Positions 25,362-36,388 of a stretch of DNA of 41,126 nucleotides are shown one piece after another. The stretch lies in NCBI GenBank assembly GCA_000969725.1, contig JXSR01S060446.1; one strand, written 5' to 3'. Position 1 is the stretch's first letter, and each line of letters starts with the position of its first letter. Source of the DNA: Ophiothrix spiculata. Taxonomy: Eukaryota; Echinodermata; Ophiuroidea; Amphilepidida; Ophiotrichidae. The notes beneath the pieces were generated by a model. The model saw nothing but the letters and a program-made list of their open reading frames with translations, made no database searches and was not told the origin of the DNA. Made by a program: the position numbers and the translations under genes.

Positions 25362-25679
25362 GTGAGGTCCGTGGGACAAAACATAAAATACAATGAAGTC
25401 CCCAACGGATTAAGTATCAACACTTGTGGTGTGAAACTTATAAAACATTCAGCCCACACCGACAGTGAAAGCTACTCAGTGGCAAGTTATAAATGCCATA
25501 AAGCATACTTTCTACTAACACTAGTTGCCAACATTATCTGCTACTCTTGCAGAAAAGAAACCCCATTTACTATTAGGCCAAATAAAAAAGTTCAATTTTT
25601 GGAAAATCATTATTTTCTTCACCAAAAACAAACTATTGAACATGATCGGAATAAAATACTTCTGTACTTTATTCGTTAA
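25362..25679 (+). other. Unrecognised 105-codon open frame
   Basis: The product is Cys-, His- and Lys-containing, without signal peptide or known motif. The stretch YFLLTLVAN followed by C-x-CRK faintly recalls HFLLTLMAN...CSQRK in the array units at 29502, 34360 and 39134, so it may be a far-diverged copy of that exon-like stretch. This is a weak, eye-only similarity. Confidence 0.2.
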
Positions 25680-25904
25680 TGTATGATTGGTCTTTGAAAA
25701 CTGTCAACATTGATATTATACACAGTTGATATTATAAAAATCCCAAGTTGGAAATAAAAATTTAAAAAAATTAATAAATACATAAACAATCATATTACGC
25801 ATTAGTTTTCAAGACACTAGTGAGCTATGAGACAAACATTTCTTTTATTTAGCCTTAGGAAATATGCTCAAGGTATTGTATAAGTTTACACCTTATGAAA
25901 AGCA

Positions 25905-26125
25905 GTTTATTTCAAGGTAACATTAATGTCAATCGGCATACTAAATGAAGCCCTCGTTTCATTTAACTCATTCATCGCAAATCAATTTACAAAATGCAAT
26001 CGGCACATGGCAAAGGAATAGTGCAAATGGTCAGTAAGTTTCGTACATCCTTTCATCATGAGGTGTATATAATAGCGGTATGTATAAGATGTTCGTGATA
26101 TTGGCCTTGGACACCGAAAACAACT
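25905..26125 (+). repeat. Dispersed ~190-bp repeat, copy 2
   Basis: This is the most diverged copy of the family seen at 22855, 27655 and 32835. It keeps TTTAACTCATTCATCGCAAA, AATCGGCACATGGCAAAGG and ATTGGCCTTGGACACCGAAA. The frame open in other copies is closed here. Confidence 0.75.
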
Positions 26126-26361
26126 TGTGTGGCACCTGCTATATACAAGTTTACTTTACACTTGTATAGGGGTAATCCCTATTTTGATTGTAGTTAAACA
26201 ACTAAAAAGGTTTCATTTTCAAAAAGTTGAATCGGTCAAATCATAGGAAGGTTCTATTTTAATTGTCATAGTTTACAATTATTACCGTATTTCCAACTAC
26301 ATACTTCACTTTGTTTTAATCAAATCTATTTACATCTTATACTCGGACATATGGTCATTTA

Positions 26362-27264
26362 TACAGGGTGTACCAAAAGAAGTTTACAGTGATTAAAGTG
26401 ACTCCATTTCAAAATGTATGATACATTCTCTAAATTTGTTTTCCATTATAAGTAATAGAGACCATTATCTTTCCATAACAGAAAAAAATACAGTTGTACG
26501 ACAACCGAAACGAACATTATGGTAAATTTTGTAAATTGTAAAAAAAATCAGCCGTGCAAAGATTGCCTGGTTCCACACTTGCAATTTTGACTGAAGGTAA
26601 GATCTTTTAGCTAAAAAGAAGATCAAATAGGACGAAACAAATAACTTCTGACGTTTGGAGGCTAAATCCTATCCATTTTTGCCTTGTAATTACAGTTTGA
26701 GTAAACTTTGGATATTTGACCATTGTCTGCCTTTTTTTTTATCGCCTCATTTACAAGGCCATTTCACCGTCCACAAAATAATGAAAAAAACTTCCTTAGA
26801 TAATTAAATTCACAACTGTCGTGGCATCAGTAATGGTTTTCCAATATCACTTGGTTTGATGTCCTAAGGTCTCTTCCATAAGTTTTAGTTTCAGCCAAAG
26901 ATATTAACGAATTTGTCGACATCTTTTGATCAGTGTTTAAAATTATTGCCAAACAGTGTCGCACTTTGTTAACAGTGCCCAAATCTGACATGCAGGTGAT
27001 GTTAAAGTTCTCTAGTCTTTATAAAAAGGGAAAAACATAAGGATCCGTCATTATTTTTATTGACTTTGCGCAACCGGTTTTATTTACAATTTACAAAATT
27101 GACCATAATTGTCGTTCTGGTTGTCGCACATATGTAACTTTTTCTGTTATGGAAAGATAATGGTATATTTTACTTATAATTAAACGCAAATTTAGTGAAT
27201 ATATCATACTTTTTGAAATAGAGGCACTTTAATCATTGTAAACTTCTTTTAGATACACCCTGTA
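26362..27264. mobile_element. 903-bp DNA transposon, ~215-bp inverted repeats
   Basis: It starts TACAGGGTGTACCAAAAGAA and ends with the matching complement ACACCCTGTA, flanked by TA (26360-26361, 27265-27266). The arms pair for about 215 bp, including ATTATCTTTCCATAACAGAA and TTTTGTAAATTGTAAA. No transposase frame is readable, so it is non-autonomous. TA target sites and ACAGGGTGT ends suggest a Tc1/mariner-type parent; this is inference. Confidence 0.8.
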
Positions 27265-27654
27265 TATAAAACAACTAAATATGTTTCAGTCGTAAAAACT
27301 CACATGAGTAATTAAAAAAATAATATACTTTTGAACAAAGGTTTCTAAATGTCTTTTAAAAAGAGGACAGTCAGTTCAGTCAGTACCTAAGTCTCTGAGG
27401 TTAGAATAATATGAAGCATTACCCTTTGTATAAAGTGTAATAATACTCTAAACGGAAGCTTTTGATTTGCACGTCCACGGTCAGTATATTGGTTGAAGTT
27501 GATGACACCCCCTCCCCCGACTAAAACCGTTCGGTGTATACTCATTGATATGTCAAAAGAACCATTACACATGCTACTAACATTAATGTTACCTAACACT
27601 GCTGAGTTAGACATTAAACACTACGGCATATATACATACAAGAAGTTCGTACCG

Positions 27655-27865
27655 AAGATAACGAGAGCGTCAATCGGCACATTTCAAGACACTTTCATTT
27701 CATTTAACTCATTCATCGCGAATCAATTTACAAAATCCAATCGGCACATGACAAAGGTACCGTGCACATGGTCAGTCAGTTTCACTTATCCTTTCATCAT
27801 GAGTTGTGTAGCAGTATGGAGTAAGATGTTCATTGATATTGGCCTTGGACACCGAAAATAACTTG
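27655..27865 (+). repeat. Dispersed ~190-bp repeat, copy 3
   Basis: This copy lies near the start of unit A. A 122-codon frame (27493-27861) runs through it and ends GLGHRK. Compared with the 22855 copy, most differences change amino acids, so protein constraint is not supported. Confidence 0.8.
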
Positions 27866-28119
27866 TTTTACACCTGCTCTATCATTTATATTATTTTTGT
27901 ATGGTCAATCCCATATACTCAGTGTATTTAAGCAAAAAAAATATATATCAAATATTCTTCATTTAATTAAATATATGAAGCATTTTCATCAAAATGTATA
28001 AATGTACTTTAATGATTACAATTGACATGTGTATCCGCAGTCAAGGTAGTAGTAAAGGTTTGCACAATAGATGTGAATTGTAAGTCTTAGATGCAAACAA
28101 GGCAATATCTCAAATAGGA

Positions 28120-28180
28120 AAGTATGTTGGCCCGACATTGGGCCAAATCTGGCCAACATTGGCCCAACGCTAAACCAACT
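28120..28180. repeat. TTGGCCC/GGGCCAA cluster in unit A
   Basis: GTTGGCCCGACATTGGGCCA is followed by AATCTGGCCAACATTGGCCC: four alternating TTGGCC-type palindromic words in about 45 bp. The equivalent in unit B is at about 33325-33375. It is a small compound repeat that can fold back on itself. Confidence 0.65.
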
Positions 28181-28596
28181 AGCTTTGCTATCCGGATAAG
28201 ACTGATATCGTTGTCTTACCAAGTAAAAAATGACTAGATAATTTTAATGCCGTGCTTAGATAAAACTCACTGATGGCGTCAAGGTATAAAGCAATTGAAC
28301 TCAGTGGTATAAATCAGTATCAGAACTGCTAAATGTAGTACGTCTCAACGTTGGCGGTGTAATGCTTTAAAACATAGAACCGTCACTTACAGTGGATGTA
28401 ATTGATAGAAAAAGGAGGACAAGAATGATCTTCATAAATCTTATTTCCATACATCATACACTAGGGAATAACCAAAAGTACAGGATGCCTAAAGAAGCAA
28501 AAAGTTAACTCTATTGTGCTACATAATTATACATAAATTGTCTAATACAAAGTACCAATAATTGTTTAACATTCTAAAATAAATTAATATATACTG

Positions 28597-28670
28597 GAGA
28601 TTTATAGTGCGCTATGCTTCTCAGATTTGTAATTCAACCCGGCCTCTGCACACTTTACAGGTGTTCGTTG
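28597..28670 (-). repeat. Short interspersed repeat, copy in unit A
   Basis: On the minus strand it reads CTGTAAAGTGTGCAGAGGCC...GAATTACAAATCTG...GCGCACTATAAATC. Related copies are at 33833-33895 (minus, unit B), 35010-35070 (plus) and 36297-36365 (plus). The last two have no counterpart in unit A and lie in opposite orientation, so the sequence moves independently of the array. Confidence 0.65.
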
Positions 28671-29501
28671 ACCACTATGGCCCAACACTGTGATAGCTAT
28701 AATGGGAAATAAGACATGACTAATGATATTTTTATGATGAAAATTACGACTCATTATAAATATTTCATTTTTTACACATACCCAGAACTCCTTATAAAAC
28801 CTTGTATGATTGGAGATATGGTCAAACAAAGTTGGTTATTCTAAAAAACGTAAATAAGGGCAGCCTCAGCCGCCTTCCGCACTGTCAGATTTAAGACTTC
28901 CGCACGGTCAGATTTAAGCTACAATTGTCGGAGATATGAGCATTTCTTGAAATAGTGGATTTTTCAAATTGTTGATTATCTCAATAAAAGCGACTTGCAT
29001 TTCACTTGTTTTGAAGATGTACAATTTCTTTAAAATATTAGGATTCTAGGAATTTTGTACGAATATGTCTTTAAAAATAAGTTGTTATTTAAATAACTAT
29101 TCAAATAATTTGTTTTTATTTGGCTATTGATGTTTTGTTGTAAATGGACGTAAGCCGTTTTGCAGGACAACTCATCACATTTCAACTTAAGAACCAAGAT
29201 TTAAGAATCTTCCAAATTTTTGGCAAAATATCTTTTTCAACTTTTTGAAATTTTTCATTAGGCTATGAACTTAATAAATATCATTTTTTATCAAAATCTC
29301 CAAATTATGGGCATACGATGTCCATATTTGGGCTTAAAAGTAACATTTTCAGGATTTTAACCAACTTTGAGAGTTTTTCAACACGGACTTGTGATGATGC
29401 ACAAGTTAAATTTGCCAAAAACTCGATTTTGAAAAAAACAAAAACAAATGGTCTCTAAGCCGTTTTGCAATAATTATTTAGCTCTTTAAATTTCTAAACA
29501 G

Positions 29502-29795
29502 GACAGACGGGATGTATTACGAGCGTACAAGACCGTTCTAGATATTCAGATGAGATATTTCGTGAGGTTAACTAGCAGAGATGATCAAAGTAATGAGCCT
29601 GTAATGTAGGGATTTTTACTTTCCCCTTCTAGCACACATTTCTTACTCACATTGATAGCTAATGGCCTGTTAGCAATTCACCTGTACATCTGTTCTCAAC
29701 GCAAAATGGGCCTCAATTCCTTCAGGGGAATGTTAAGAGACATTTCAATCAGTACATTACTTGGCTACGCCGATTATAAAAAATCAATGCATTGA
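29502..29795 (+). pseudogene. Exon-like stretch 1, unit A (unknown protein)
   Basis: After an acceptor-like TTTCTAAACAG the frame reads 98 codons to a stop shared with units B and C. It begins DRRDVLRAYKTVLDIQMRYF, continues VRLTSRDDQSNEP, and ends HLYICSQRKMGLNSFRGMLR then GYADYKKSMH. One in-frame TAG falls at codon 36. There is no signal peptide, no domain I can name, and a single Cys pattern. The equivalent frame is intact over most of its length in unit B. It could be an exon of an unknown gene family, a decayed copy, or chance conservation of a duplicated noncoding sequence. Confidence 0.3.
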
Positions 29796-29960
29796 TGGAA
29801 TCATAAAACGTGTGTGCTGGGAATAAATAGCATTGCTTTTTCGATCGACTGTATTTTTTTTTATTATTACAGAAGCTACATTCATGATCAAAATTATTTG
29901 CAAAATAACCAAAATAATAAAAAAACAAACGTTGCATTATTTCCCATAATTTTGCTTCCG

Positions 29961-30059
29961 GATTATTTCCCTCTAAATGCTCATTTTAGAATAAAATTGT
30001 CAAACCATATGTTAAGATTTCATTATCTGTGGTGCTGTTCATTTTTTGATATTAATTAA
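29961..30059 (+). pseudogene. Exon-like stretch present in A and B only
   Basis: A short open stretch (DYFPLN..., ending CCSFFDIN) in unit A corresponds to about 35440-35550 in unit B. There it follows an acceptor-like TTTTACTTTCAG, but its frame is broken. Unit C lacks it. Little can be said; it may be noncoding. Confidence 0.15.
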
Positions 30060-30099
30060 TTTCACATTGCATTAATTTAAAATTTAAGTCAAATCTAAG

Positions 30100-30282
30100 G
30101 CTCATAGATTCTTAAAAGCTGGACATTTTATTTATATAAATAGCGCTACCAATACTTTGCACTTGGCTATTATAGATGAACACTATTAAATGATGATCAA
30201 ACAGCAGTGCGAAAGATCTGGTTTCCGTTATAATGTAACACGTGTCAACGACACATTCGGATATATCGCTTCCTTCAAATAA
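30100..30282 (+). pseudogene. Exon-like stretch 2, unit A (unknown protein)
   Basis: This is the counterpart of the open 40051-40232 stretch in unit C. It reads KAGHFIYINSATNTLHLA, then an in-frame stop after DEHY, and ends RYNVTRVNDTFGYIASFK at the shared TAA. An extra codon (Ile) precedes DEHY. A faint resemblance of the closing strand to the ends of beta-sandwich cytokine folds (FGxxxx) was considered but is too short to use. The family is unknown. Confidence 0.25.
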
Positions 30283-31688
30283 AAAACAGTTTAACTATTA
30301 ATAATCGAGGAATGTTTTAACTTTCAATTTCAAATATCACAATCAAGTACACATAACAAAGCAAGAACAAACAAAATTATACATCAGTAAAATATAACAC
30401 AATAATGATATTAAGAACGTGGGAAAGACTAAAAAGGCCTTAAAGGGCAATCCCAAATATAGGAACAAAAAACACATTACAAGAGTTTAAAAAGATGTTT
30501 TGGCTATCCTGTTACCGCAATTTAGTATATGGGAAACTTAGTTTTTACGGCTCGTGATGAATACAGATGTAAATAAGGTAGAGTTGGATTTAAAAAAGTT
30601 ACTTGTCAGACTGGCATGTCTTTTCTGATTAAGGTTATTGACCTTCTTTAGACTTGAATTTCATATTTTGTTGAAAATAGACAAAACCAAACTTGTACTC
30701 GTATCCTCTGTTTTTTTCTTGTTAGAAAGGACACAATTTACTTGTTGAGCACACCTCGCTTTCACCATTTTGATCAAATACAATATATAGACGCTAGAGA
30801 GATTTAACAAAACGACACGTTAGCCAATCTCATATTTATGTGTTTTGAACTATCACGGGAAAATGTGATATAAATATGGAAAAGCCTGATCGAAATTTAT
30901 CTTAACAGTCTCCTTGAGGGTTTAGAGCATCCTTAATGCTGAGAGCTGATGTGAAGGTGTTTTACCTCGAGGGTAAAGACCTTCAATTGGGAAGAAAATG
31001 TACTCAAAAGCCTTCCCTTGGTGATAAGGCACTTAAGTTTTTGAGAAAATGAACAATTTGGTGATAAGTATAATAGCTATGATTAATGAATATTTAATTT
31101 AAGAAGCTTGCATTTTCGGGTGTTTTCTTTTCACTGACATTTTTTGGGAAGAATTGAGATATGAAAGAAATAATTGGGGTAAAAACTGAAATTGTTCATT
31201 TTTTTATCTATTTAATGTGAATTCCTGAATCAATGGGTATTCAAGATACTATTAATAAACTCTATCTTGTGTCAGATGTTGCTTGAAAATGTGTCATGAC
31301 TTTTTTCTCATCTTCACAAAAGTTAAATATTCATCATCTTCGCTGTATTATGTTGTTTTCTTTACATTTTGTTACTAACAGGGCTTAGTATAAAAAACAT
31401 ATTTTACATGATAATTATACCTTCGAATGAAATGTACAAAATCGATAAAAAGAGCAATGCCCTTGATTCTCTGGATTTGAAACCATCTTATTTCAGACAT
31501 TGATAAAGTAATGTTTTATAATGACGGTAATTGGTAATGTACTGTACCAAAAATATATCATTACATTTTCCTTAATGAATTGATGAATAGTTTGTATTAT
31601 ATAACTCATTCATAGATTCTATCCATTTGATTGGTAAGATTGTAACACGTGGCCATTTGTCATTTTATACTATCACTATCATCCGTAA

Positions 31689-31873
31689 AGGCCCGGTGCA
31701 GACTCCACTATCGTATAGAATATTTTGCTTAGAATATTCTATGCTGACGACAAAATGACGTAGGTCATCGAATAAAACACACAGTTTTATTTGATGACCT
31801 ACGTCATTTTGTCGTCAGCATAGAAAATTCTAAGCAAAATATTCTATACGATAGAGGAGTCTGCACCGGGCCT
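31689..31873. mobile_element. 185-bp near-perfect palindrome (MITE)
   Basis: Ninety-base arms differ at about three positions. They start AGGCCCGGTGCAGACTCC and meet around the loop CACACAG. The element lies between units A and B. It has no coding sequence. The flanks TAA/AAT give no clear target-site duplication. Arm identity implies recent arrival or active homogenisation. Confidence 0.85.
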
Positions 31874-32032
31874 AATAGTCTTAAACTATCATCAGCTATC
31901 ATCCGTTTGATAGTCTACTATCACTTTCATCTGTTTGATAGTATATCGTCCCTTACCGTATACTGGATTGAAAACTAAAGTGTACAGAGGGCAGTCAGTT
32001 GTAATTCAGTTTAGAATAATATGAAGCATTAA

Positions 32033-32609
32033 CCCTTATTCTCCGAAGGGGGGAGGGGGGGGGGGGTGCACCCCCCTAAGGTTTTTTTCCCGCTTCATAA
32101 AAACGCAAAAGCAACCGGCCCCAGGCATTTGAGTAATCTCTTCTACATCCTTTGCGGTCATTTTGATGAAAAAACTAGGGGGTACCACCTATGGTGAAAT
32201 CCCGGAAGTTTTTATGTCGCCATTTTGAAAAAGCTATGCACGCTAAAAGACTCAAACTTACAAAACATGTTAGAATCATCATTTCCCTGCATAATTAGCA
32301 AAAAAAAGGACGAAAATTTGTTATTTAAAATTTTTATAGCAAAATTGTGATTTTGCTTACCATTTTTGCCACAATGCAATTTTGCCTGATTTTCCAATCC
32401 GAAAGTACTTTATGACGTCATAATTACGTAACGCCTTGGCCGATTTTCATTATATTGGTATCGTTGGATAGGGGAGGTTCATACCTATCTATTAATAGCA
32501 AAACCAAGTTCATAAGCGGTTCCGTTCTAAAATATTAGGGGGGGGGGGAGTTGCAACAACAACCCCCTTCGGAGAACGTGTTACCAAAAATAGCTTAGGA
32601 GAACAAGGG
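32033..32609. mobile_element. piggyBac-like MITE with TTAA target sites
   Basis: The 577-bp element begins CCCTTATTCTCC and ends GGAGAACAAGGG, with TTAA on both sides (32029-32032 and 32610-32613). TTAA duplication and CCC termini are hallmarks of the piggyBac superfamily. Subterminal G- and C-runs form a second inverted pair (GAAGGGGG...CCCCCTTC). Unit A has no insert at the matching site (near 27420). There is no transposase, so it would depend on an element elsewhere. Diverged relatives are at 5440-5590 and 22265-22475. Confidence 0.85.
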
Positions 32610-32834
32610 TTAAACTTTGTATAAAGTTTAATAATATTCTCAACGGCAGGTTTTGATTTGTACGTCCATCACTATATTATTTGAAGTTGATGACGCCCCC
32701 TCCCCCGACTTAAACTGTTTGGTTTGAACTCATGGATATGCCAAAAGCGCCATTACACATGCTACTAACATTAATGTTACCTAACACTGCTGAGTAAGAC
32801 ATTTAACACTACGGCATACAAGAAGTTCGTACCG

Positions 32835-33042
32835 AATATAACGAGAACGGCAATTGGTACATTTCATGACACTTTCATTTCATTTAACTCATTCATCGCG
32901 AATCAATTTACAAAATCCAATCGGCACATGACAAAGATACCGTGCACATGGTCAGTCAGTTTCACTTATCTTGTCGCCATGCATGCAATAAGTTGTGTAG
33001 CGGTAAGTTCATTGATATTGGCCTTGGACACCGCAAATAACT
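32835..33042 (+). repeat. Dispersed ~190-bp repeat, copy 4
   Basis: This copy lies at the same place in unit B as the 27655 copy in unit A and is very similar to it. An insert-like GCATGCAATAAG and the loss of the TATGGAATAAGAT segment distinguish it. The frame open in the copies at 22855 and 27655 is altered in its last third. Confidence 0.8.
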
Positions 33043-34359
33043 TGTTTTACACCTGCTCGATTCAACTGATATTCTTTTCGTATGGTCAATCCCATACACT
33101 CAATGTATGTAAGCAAAATATCATATATATCAAGTCTTCTTCATTTAATTAAATATATGAAGCATCTTCATTAAAATGTATAAATGTACTTTAATGATTA
33201 CAAATGACATGTGTATCCGCAGTCAACACTGGTCGAGGCATTAGTAAAGGTTTACACCACATATGTGAATTGCTGCTTAGCAAGTCTTAGATGCAAACAA
33301 AGCACTATCGTAAACAGGAAAGTAAGTTGGCCCGACGTTGGGCCAAATTTGGCCAACATTGGCCTAACGCTCTGACGCTGAAACAACTAGCTTTGCTATC
33401 TGGGTAAGACCGATATCATTGTCTTACCAAATAAAAGATTACTACCATAGTTTAATGCCGTGCTTAGATAAAACTCGCTGATGGCGTTAAGGCATGAAGC
33501 AATTGCACTCAGTGGTATAAATCAGTATCAGAACTGCTAAATGTAGTACGTCTCAACTTCTCAACGTTGGCGGTGTAATGCTTACAAACATACAACCGTC
33601 ACTTAAAGTGGATGTAAATGATATAAAAGGAGGACAAAAATGATCTTCATAAACCTTATTTACATACATTAGACACTAGGGAATAACTCTTCCAAAATTA
33701 CAGGATGTCTTAATAATTTAAACCAAGCAAAAAGTTAACTCTATTGCGTTACATAATAATACATACATTGTCCAATACAAACTATCAATAATTGTTTAAC
33801 ATTCTAAAATAAATAAATATATAACTGGAGATGTATAGTGCGCTATTTTCCCAGATTTGTAAATCAACGCGGCCTTTGTACACTTTAAATATGTTTGCTG
33901 ACCACTATGGCCCAACACTGTGATAGCTATAGTGGTAAATAAGACATGAATAATGATGTCTTTATGTGGAAAATTACACCTTATATATATTTCATCTTTC
34001 TAAACATACCAAGACCTATTATGAGTGGAGATAAGAACCACCTATCTTCAACATTTCCGCAAAAAATATTTTTCAATTCTTCATTTATAGGCAACGATGA
34101 ACTTTTTAAATACAAATTTTCAACATCTGACCATGTTTAATAAGAACAAATACCATATGTAGGCATTATGCCCTTTTATGCCCAAATTTGGTCATACGAT
34201 GTCCATATTTGGGCATAAAAGTAACATTTTCTGGATTTTACAAAGTCTGCCAGGGTGATGCAGAGATTAAAGGTCTGTAAGAATCTACCCAAAACTAGTT
34301 TTTGATAAAAACCGTTTTTCAATGTATTCCCTTCTTAAAATTTCTAAACATGAAAACAG

Positions 34360-34658
34360 GACAGACGGGATGCATTAAGAGCGTATGAAACGTACAAGAT
34401 ATTCAGCTGAAATTTTTCGTGAGGTTGACTAGCAGAGAAGATCAAAGTAATGAGCCTGTAATGGAGGCACTTTTACATTTCCTTTGGAATTCTAGTACAC
34501 ATTTCTCACTCACATTGATGGCTAATGGCCTGTTAACAGTTCACCTGTACATCTGTTCTCAACGCAAAATGGGCCTCAATTCCTTCAGGGGAATGTTAAG
34601 AGACATTACAATCAGTACATTACTTGGTTACGCCGATTACAAAACATCAATGCATTGA
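34360..34658 (+). pseudogene. Exon-like stretch 1, unit B (longest intact frame)
   Basis: The sequence after the acceptor-like site aligns with unit A but is shifted by one base early on. From 34419 the frame is open for 79 codons, RLTSREDQSNEPVMEALLHF then NSSTHFSLTLMANGLLTVHL, to the shared stop after GYADYKTSMH. Unlike A it has no internal stop, and unlike C the two halves share one frame. Between B and C over the last 53 codons I count about eight amino-acid-changing and two silent differences, which does not support purifying selection. Confidence 0.3.
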
Positions 34659-35279
34659 TGGAATCATAAAACGTGTGTGCTGGGAATTAATAGCATTGTT
34701 TTTTGATCGACTGTAGTTTTTTTTTTTATTATTATTGTAGAAGCTACATTCATGATCAAAATTATTTGCAAAATAACCGAAATAAAAAAATACACGTTGC
34801 GATACTACAGAATAGGTAAATATTAGGTTTAGAGGATTAGAGGTTTATTAGGAGATCAGAATAACATTTACAAACCAATTGATAGAAAAAGACACTCAGA
34901 AACAAATATGTGTTTGTTTGTTTGTTTAATTAATATAAGATGAAGACAGTTAAACAAAATAAAAGTCATTTTTTATCTTCAACTAGAAGGAAGTACCTAC
35001 TAAAGAACACTTTTAAAGTGTGCAGAGGCCTAGTGGAATTGCAAAATCTGGGAAGCACACTATAAATCCCCAATTATTGTTTTATTCTTTTTTAAATTTA
35101 AAAAATTTCAGTATCCAAAGTTATCTTCATGTTATTCATTTTGTTCACATTGTAGGTGTCAAACCAAAAAGGGAAATATTTGAAGATAACATTAATTACA
35201 CAATTAGCTGCAAAATATTACAAGGAGCGATCTGAATACGTCATAGGAAAAACATAATAAAAGCAAACCAAAAACAAAA

Positions 35280-35408
35280 CAACAACATAAATAACAACAA
35301 CAACAACAACAACAACAATCATGTCTTAACCGGGATTTATATTCGGGATCTCTCGCTCCTTAAGCGAGGCACACTACTAGCAGGGTACCATAGCGTCGCT
35401 GAACTTCA
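35280..35408 (-). mobile_element. tRNA-like insert with CAA repeat, unit B only
   Basis: On the minus strand (about 35325-35400) a perfect tRNA anticodon-like arm is seen, CTCGC-TTAAGGA-GCGAG, between a D-arm-like segment and a degenerate T-arm (ATATAAATCCCGG). At its low-coordinate side is an (AAC)n run (35280-35319 on the plus strand), as expected for a SINE tail. Units A and C lack it. It is either a decayed tRNA SINE or a tRNA-Leu-like pseudogene; the acceptor stem is not recognisable. Confidence 0.45.
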
Positions 35409-35620
35409 GGTGTTTGGCAGGCAAATATGTGTCAATAATTTTACTTTCAGATTATTTGCCCCTAAATGCTAATTTTATGTTAAATCTTCAACCCATATGT
35501 TGAGATTCCATTATTATTGGTGCTGTTCATTTTGTTGATATAAATAATTTCTCATTGCATTTATTTAATATTTCAATGTGTAAACGTTACTTTAACCTTT
35601 TACATGTGCCAAATGTCAAA

Positions 35621-35805
35621 AATATGGCTTAGAGATTCTTAAAAGGAAGACATTTGATTTATATAAATAGCGCCACCAATAATTTGCATTTAGCTATAGA
35701 TGAACACTATTTAATGGTGATGAAACAGCAGTGCGAAGGATATGGCCCCGTTATAATGTAACCCGCGTCAACAATGTATCCGGATATATCCTTTCCTTCA
35801 GGTAA
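35621..35805 (+). pseudogene. Exon-like stretch 2, unit B (unknown protein)
   Basis: This aligns with 30100-30282 and 40051-40232. It includes NLHLAIDEHYLMVMKQQCEG, after which one base is missing relative to unit C, so the reading frame changes before the VTRVN segment. The final codons before the TAA correspond but are AGG TAA rather than AAA TAA. Confidence 0.25.
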
Positions 35806-36232
35806 AAGTCAGTTTAACTATAATCGAGAAATGTTTCAACTTTCAATTTCAAATATCACAATCAAATACACATAACAAAGCAAGAACAAACAAAATCATA
35901 CATCAGTAAAATATAACAAAATAATGATATTAAGAACGTGGTAAAGACTAAAAAGGCCTTAAAGGGCAATCCCAAAGATAGGAACAAAAAATACATTACA
36001 AGAGTTTAAAAAGATTTTTTGGCTATCCTGTTACCCCAATTTAGTAAATGGAAAACTTAGTTTTTACGGCTCGTGATGAATACAGATGTAAATTGGGTAG
36101 AGTTGGATTTACAAAAATAATTTGTTAGACTGGCATGTCTTTTCTGATTAAGGTTATTAACCTTCTTTAGACTTGAATTTCATGTTTTGTTGAAAATAGG
36201 CAAAACCAAACTTGTACTCGTATCGTCTGTTT

Positions 36233-36388
36233 TTCCCTTTGGCCCCAGGGATTCCAGGTAGTGATTTAACCCAATGATTAGAACAAATTGTATATACTCT
36301 GTAAAGTGTGCTGAGGCCGTGTGGAATTACAAGTCAGGGGAGGCGTAGTGCACTATAAATCACCTGCAATTTAAATAAAATTAGAGAG
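36233..36388 (+). repeat. Unit-B-specific insert holding a short repeat
   Basis: Units A and C have TTTTTCTTGTTAG at this place. Unit B instead has about 155 bp, of which 36297-36365 is a plus-strand copy of the short repeat also at 28597-28670. Its ends are not sharp enough to name a target-site duplication. Confidence 0.65.

Larger units (their letters stand above)
27360..31615 (+). repeat. Array unit A (4-5 kb tandem repeat)
   Basis: This aligns in order along its length with unit B (31985-37185), and its second half with unit C (39015-41126). Landmarks are CAGTCAGTT and AATAATATGAAGCATTA at the start, the ~190-bp repeat (27655-27865), TGACATGTGTATCCGCAGTC (28023), the exon-like stretches at 29502-29795 and 30100-30282, TTACGGCTCGTGATGAATAC (30545), and AAAAAGAGCAATGCCCTT near the end (31448). 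Unit A lacks about 0.6 kb present in B and partly in C, after 29930. Confidence 0.85.

Noticed and set aside
29502-29795. A 32-39 bp GT...AG segment inside exon-like stretch 1 read as a tiny intron
   Set aside because: It starts GTAATG and ends TTCTAG in all three units and varies in length. However, it is too short for animal splicing, and in unit B the frame is open straight through it.
30100-30282. Exon-like stretches as a TNF/C1q-type cytokine
   Set aside because: Only a few residues near the end (FGYIAS) and a YICSQ-like match recall the fold; strand order and spacing do not fit.
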